Shown here in pieces: positions 5,909 to 6,367 of a DNA stretch of 6,367 nucleotides. Location: the NCBI GenBank assembly GCA_900757285.1, contig CAAENI010000098.1, positions 1 to 6,367 of the forward strand. Reading direction: 5' to 3'. Origin of the DNA: an uncultured Collinsella sp. GTDB lineage: Bacteria; Actinomycetota; Coriobacteriia; Coriobacteriales; Coriobacteriaceae. A program made the translations under genes and the position numbers. The first letter of the stretch is position 1; the number at the start of each line of letters is the position of its first letter. The notes beneath the pieces are model-generated. The model was not told the DNA's origin. It did not search any database and saw only the letters and a program-made list of their open reading frames with translations.

Positions 5909-6055
5909 GGCATCGCTCCCATCGTATACGCTCCATAAACGCTAAATAGTTTCTCACGGTTTGTCCCCGCAGCGCTTGCGAAATCCGATGCTTACAGAAT
6001 GAGCGAACACCGCTGGGGTAGTCAAAAGAGCCCCAACCCAAATGAGCTGCTTATG
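5909..6055. other. disA/mntP divergent intergenic region (left part)
   Basis: This stretch contains the disA ribosome site (GGGAG on the minus strand at 5916-5920) and must contain the disA promoter. The best minus-strand candidate, GGGACA (5962-5967) with TAGCGT (5939-5944) at 17-base spacing, is weak. A TGGGG/CCCCA hairpin (6014-6018 with 6031-6035) precedes the mntP promoter candidate. An 8-base inverted repeat, CCGATGCT (5985-5992) and AGCATCGG (6060-6067), spans the region. No gene is visible here. Confidence 0.5.
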
Positions 6056-6064
6056 TGGTAGCAT
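6056..6064 (+). promoter_or_regulatory. Candidate extended -10 promoter of mntP
   Basis: TGGTAGCAT has the extended -10 TGn followed by TAGCAT (4 of 6 to TATAAT). It would start transcription near 6071, about 8 bases before the riboswitch aptamer, which is the right place. There is no recognisable -35, so support comes mainly from position. Confidence 0.35.
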
Positions 6065-6078
6065 CGGGGTTCACATGA

Positions 6079-6176
6079 ATGAGGGAGTAGTCGCGTGACC
6101 GGGTTCGCCTCCGGTGGCGCGGTAAGTCAACACACTGGCCGATGCGGCCTGGCTTGCCTTAATGAACGAGACTCGT
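6079..6176 (+). promoter_or_regulatory. yybP-ykoY manganese riboswitch aptamer upstream of mntP
   Basis: The conserved signature GGGAGTAG (6083-6090) opens the aptamer and AACGAGAC near 6165-6172 closes it. Helix P1 is ATGAG (6079-6083) with CTCGT (6172-6176). An arm pairs CGCG (6092-6095) with CGCG (6118-6121) and ACCGG (6098-6102) with CCGGT (6111-6115). A second arm pairs GTAAG (6122-6126) with CTTGC (6153-6157), contains the conserved GTCAACACAC, and ends in GGCCG/CGGCC (6137-6141/6145-6149). This family binds Mn2+ between two docked arms and commonly controls Mn2+ exporters. The downstream gene is mntP, and the next element is an intrinsic terminator sharing a strand with P1, so raised Mn2+ should switch the gene on by antitermination. 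The identification was made by motif and fold, without a covariance search. Confidence 0.9.
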
Positions 6177-6213
6177 GGCTGTGCGCGCAACGCGTACGCC
6201 ACGGGTCTTTTTT
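6170..6213 (+). terminator. Riboswitch-controlled intrinsic terminator
   Basis: GACTCGTGGC (6170-6179) pairs with GCCACGGGTC (6198-6207) over 10 pairs with one G-U. An inner helix TGCGCG/CGCGTA (6182-6187/6191-6196) extends it. Six T residues follow (6208-6213). The bases CTCGT at 6172-6176 are also the 3' strand of aptamer helix P1, so a Mn2+-stabilised aptamer and this terminator cannot form together. Without Mn2+ transcription should stop here, about 53 bases before mntP. Confidence 0.9.
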
Positions 6214-6266
6214 GTTACTCCCCCAAGAGGTACACGCGGGCCCGCCCGCAGAGAGAGAGCCAGACT

Positions 6267-6367
6267 ATGGGACTCGCAGAGCTCGTGCTGCTCGCCGTTG
6301 GCCTTTCGATGGACGCCTTTGCCGTATCCATCTGCAAGGGCCTTGGCATGAAGAAGATCAACCTTAA
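6267..6367 (+). CDS. mntP: Manganese efflux pump MntP (5' part, cut by window end)
   Basis: The window shows the first 33 codons of MntP (formerly YebN, DUF204), an inner-membrane Mn2+ exporter. The visible sequence MGLAELVLLAVGLSMDAFAVSICKGLG is the first transmembrane helix. D16 in LSMDAFAVS is the acidic residue known to be important for Mn2+ transport in Escherichia coli MntP. The ATG at 6267-6269 gives the N-terminus usual for the family. The ribosome site is weak: only a GAGAGAG run at 6251-6258 precedes it, so initiation may be modest. The gene is preceded by a Mn2+ riboswitch and terminator, which confirms its role and regulation. The rest lies beyond position 6367. Confidence 0.95.
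   Translation, partial: MGLAELVLLAVGLSMDAFAVSICKGLGMKKINL

Noticed and set aside
5099..5938. Plus-strand open frame of 279 codons opposite disA
   Set aside because: Antisense of the DisA coding sequence; no independent coding evidence.
6095..6367. Plus-strand frame of 90 codons across the riboswitch into mntP
   Set aside because: It runs through the aptamer and terminator in a frame different from mntP; MntP family residues appear only in the frame starting at 6267.
1..6367. CRISPR array, transposase, toxin-antitoxin or defence genes
   Set aside because: No regularly spaced short direct repeats and no proteins of these classes are present; all complete genes are housekeeping families.

Overview
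This is a compact, high-GC bacterial chromosome segment. Its layout fits a Gram-positive, probably an actinobacterium of the Coriobacteriia (Collinsella-like). That placement is an inference from base composition, protein style, the DisA/MEP-pathway combination and gene order, and no marker here proves it.

Positions 302-5908 hold one minus-strand block of six housekeeping genes, in transcription order disA, ispD, ispF, cysS, rlmB, rae1. They encode a cyclic-di-AMP synthase, two enzymes of non-mevalonate isoprenoid synthesis, cysteinyl-tRNA synthetase, a 23S rRNA 2'-O-methyltransferase and a ribosome-associated mRNA endonuclease. The order matches the conserved Bacillus-type cluster without gltX, cysE and mrnC. 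Spacing is tight: the disA stop overlaps the ispD start by one base, ispD and ispF overlap by 11 bases, and the ispF-cysS and rlmB-rae1 gaps are 3 bases. The one real break is 1904-2158, between cysS and rlmB. It is filled by two adjacent, roughly 100-base imperfect palindromes that share a core and look like a repeat family with conserved structure. This is the least explained part of the window.

At the right end, diverging from disA, is the start of mntP (manganese exporter; the window ends after 33 codons). Its leader carries a convincing yybP-ykoY manganese riboswitch followed by an intrinsic terminator. The 3' strand of aptamer helix P1 is also the 5' strand of the terminator, as expected for a switch that turns on with Mn2+.

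At the left end is a minus-strand tRNA-Thr(UGU) with encoded CCA and a plausible promoter. Between it and the end of rae1 lie a cluster of mutually exclusive AT-rich inverted repeats and a truncated second copy of a tRNA-Thr-like anticodon arm. These may be the trace of an old duplication or integration next to the tRNA.

All six complete protein genes belong to known families. The unusual content is non-coding: the paired palindromes, the nested inverted repeats with the tRNA fragment, and the well-formed Mn2+ switch.
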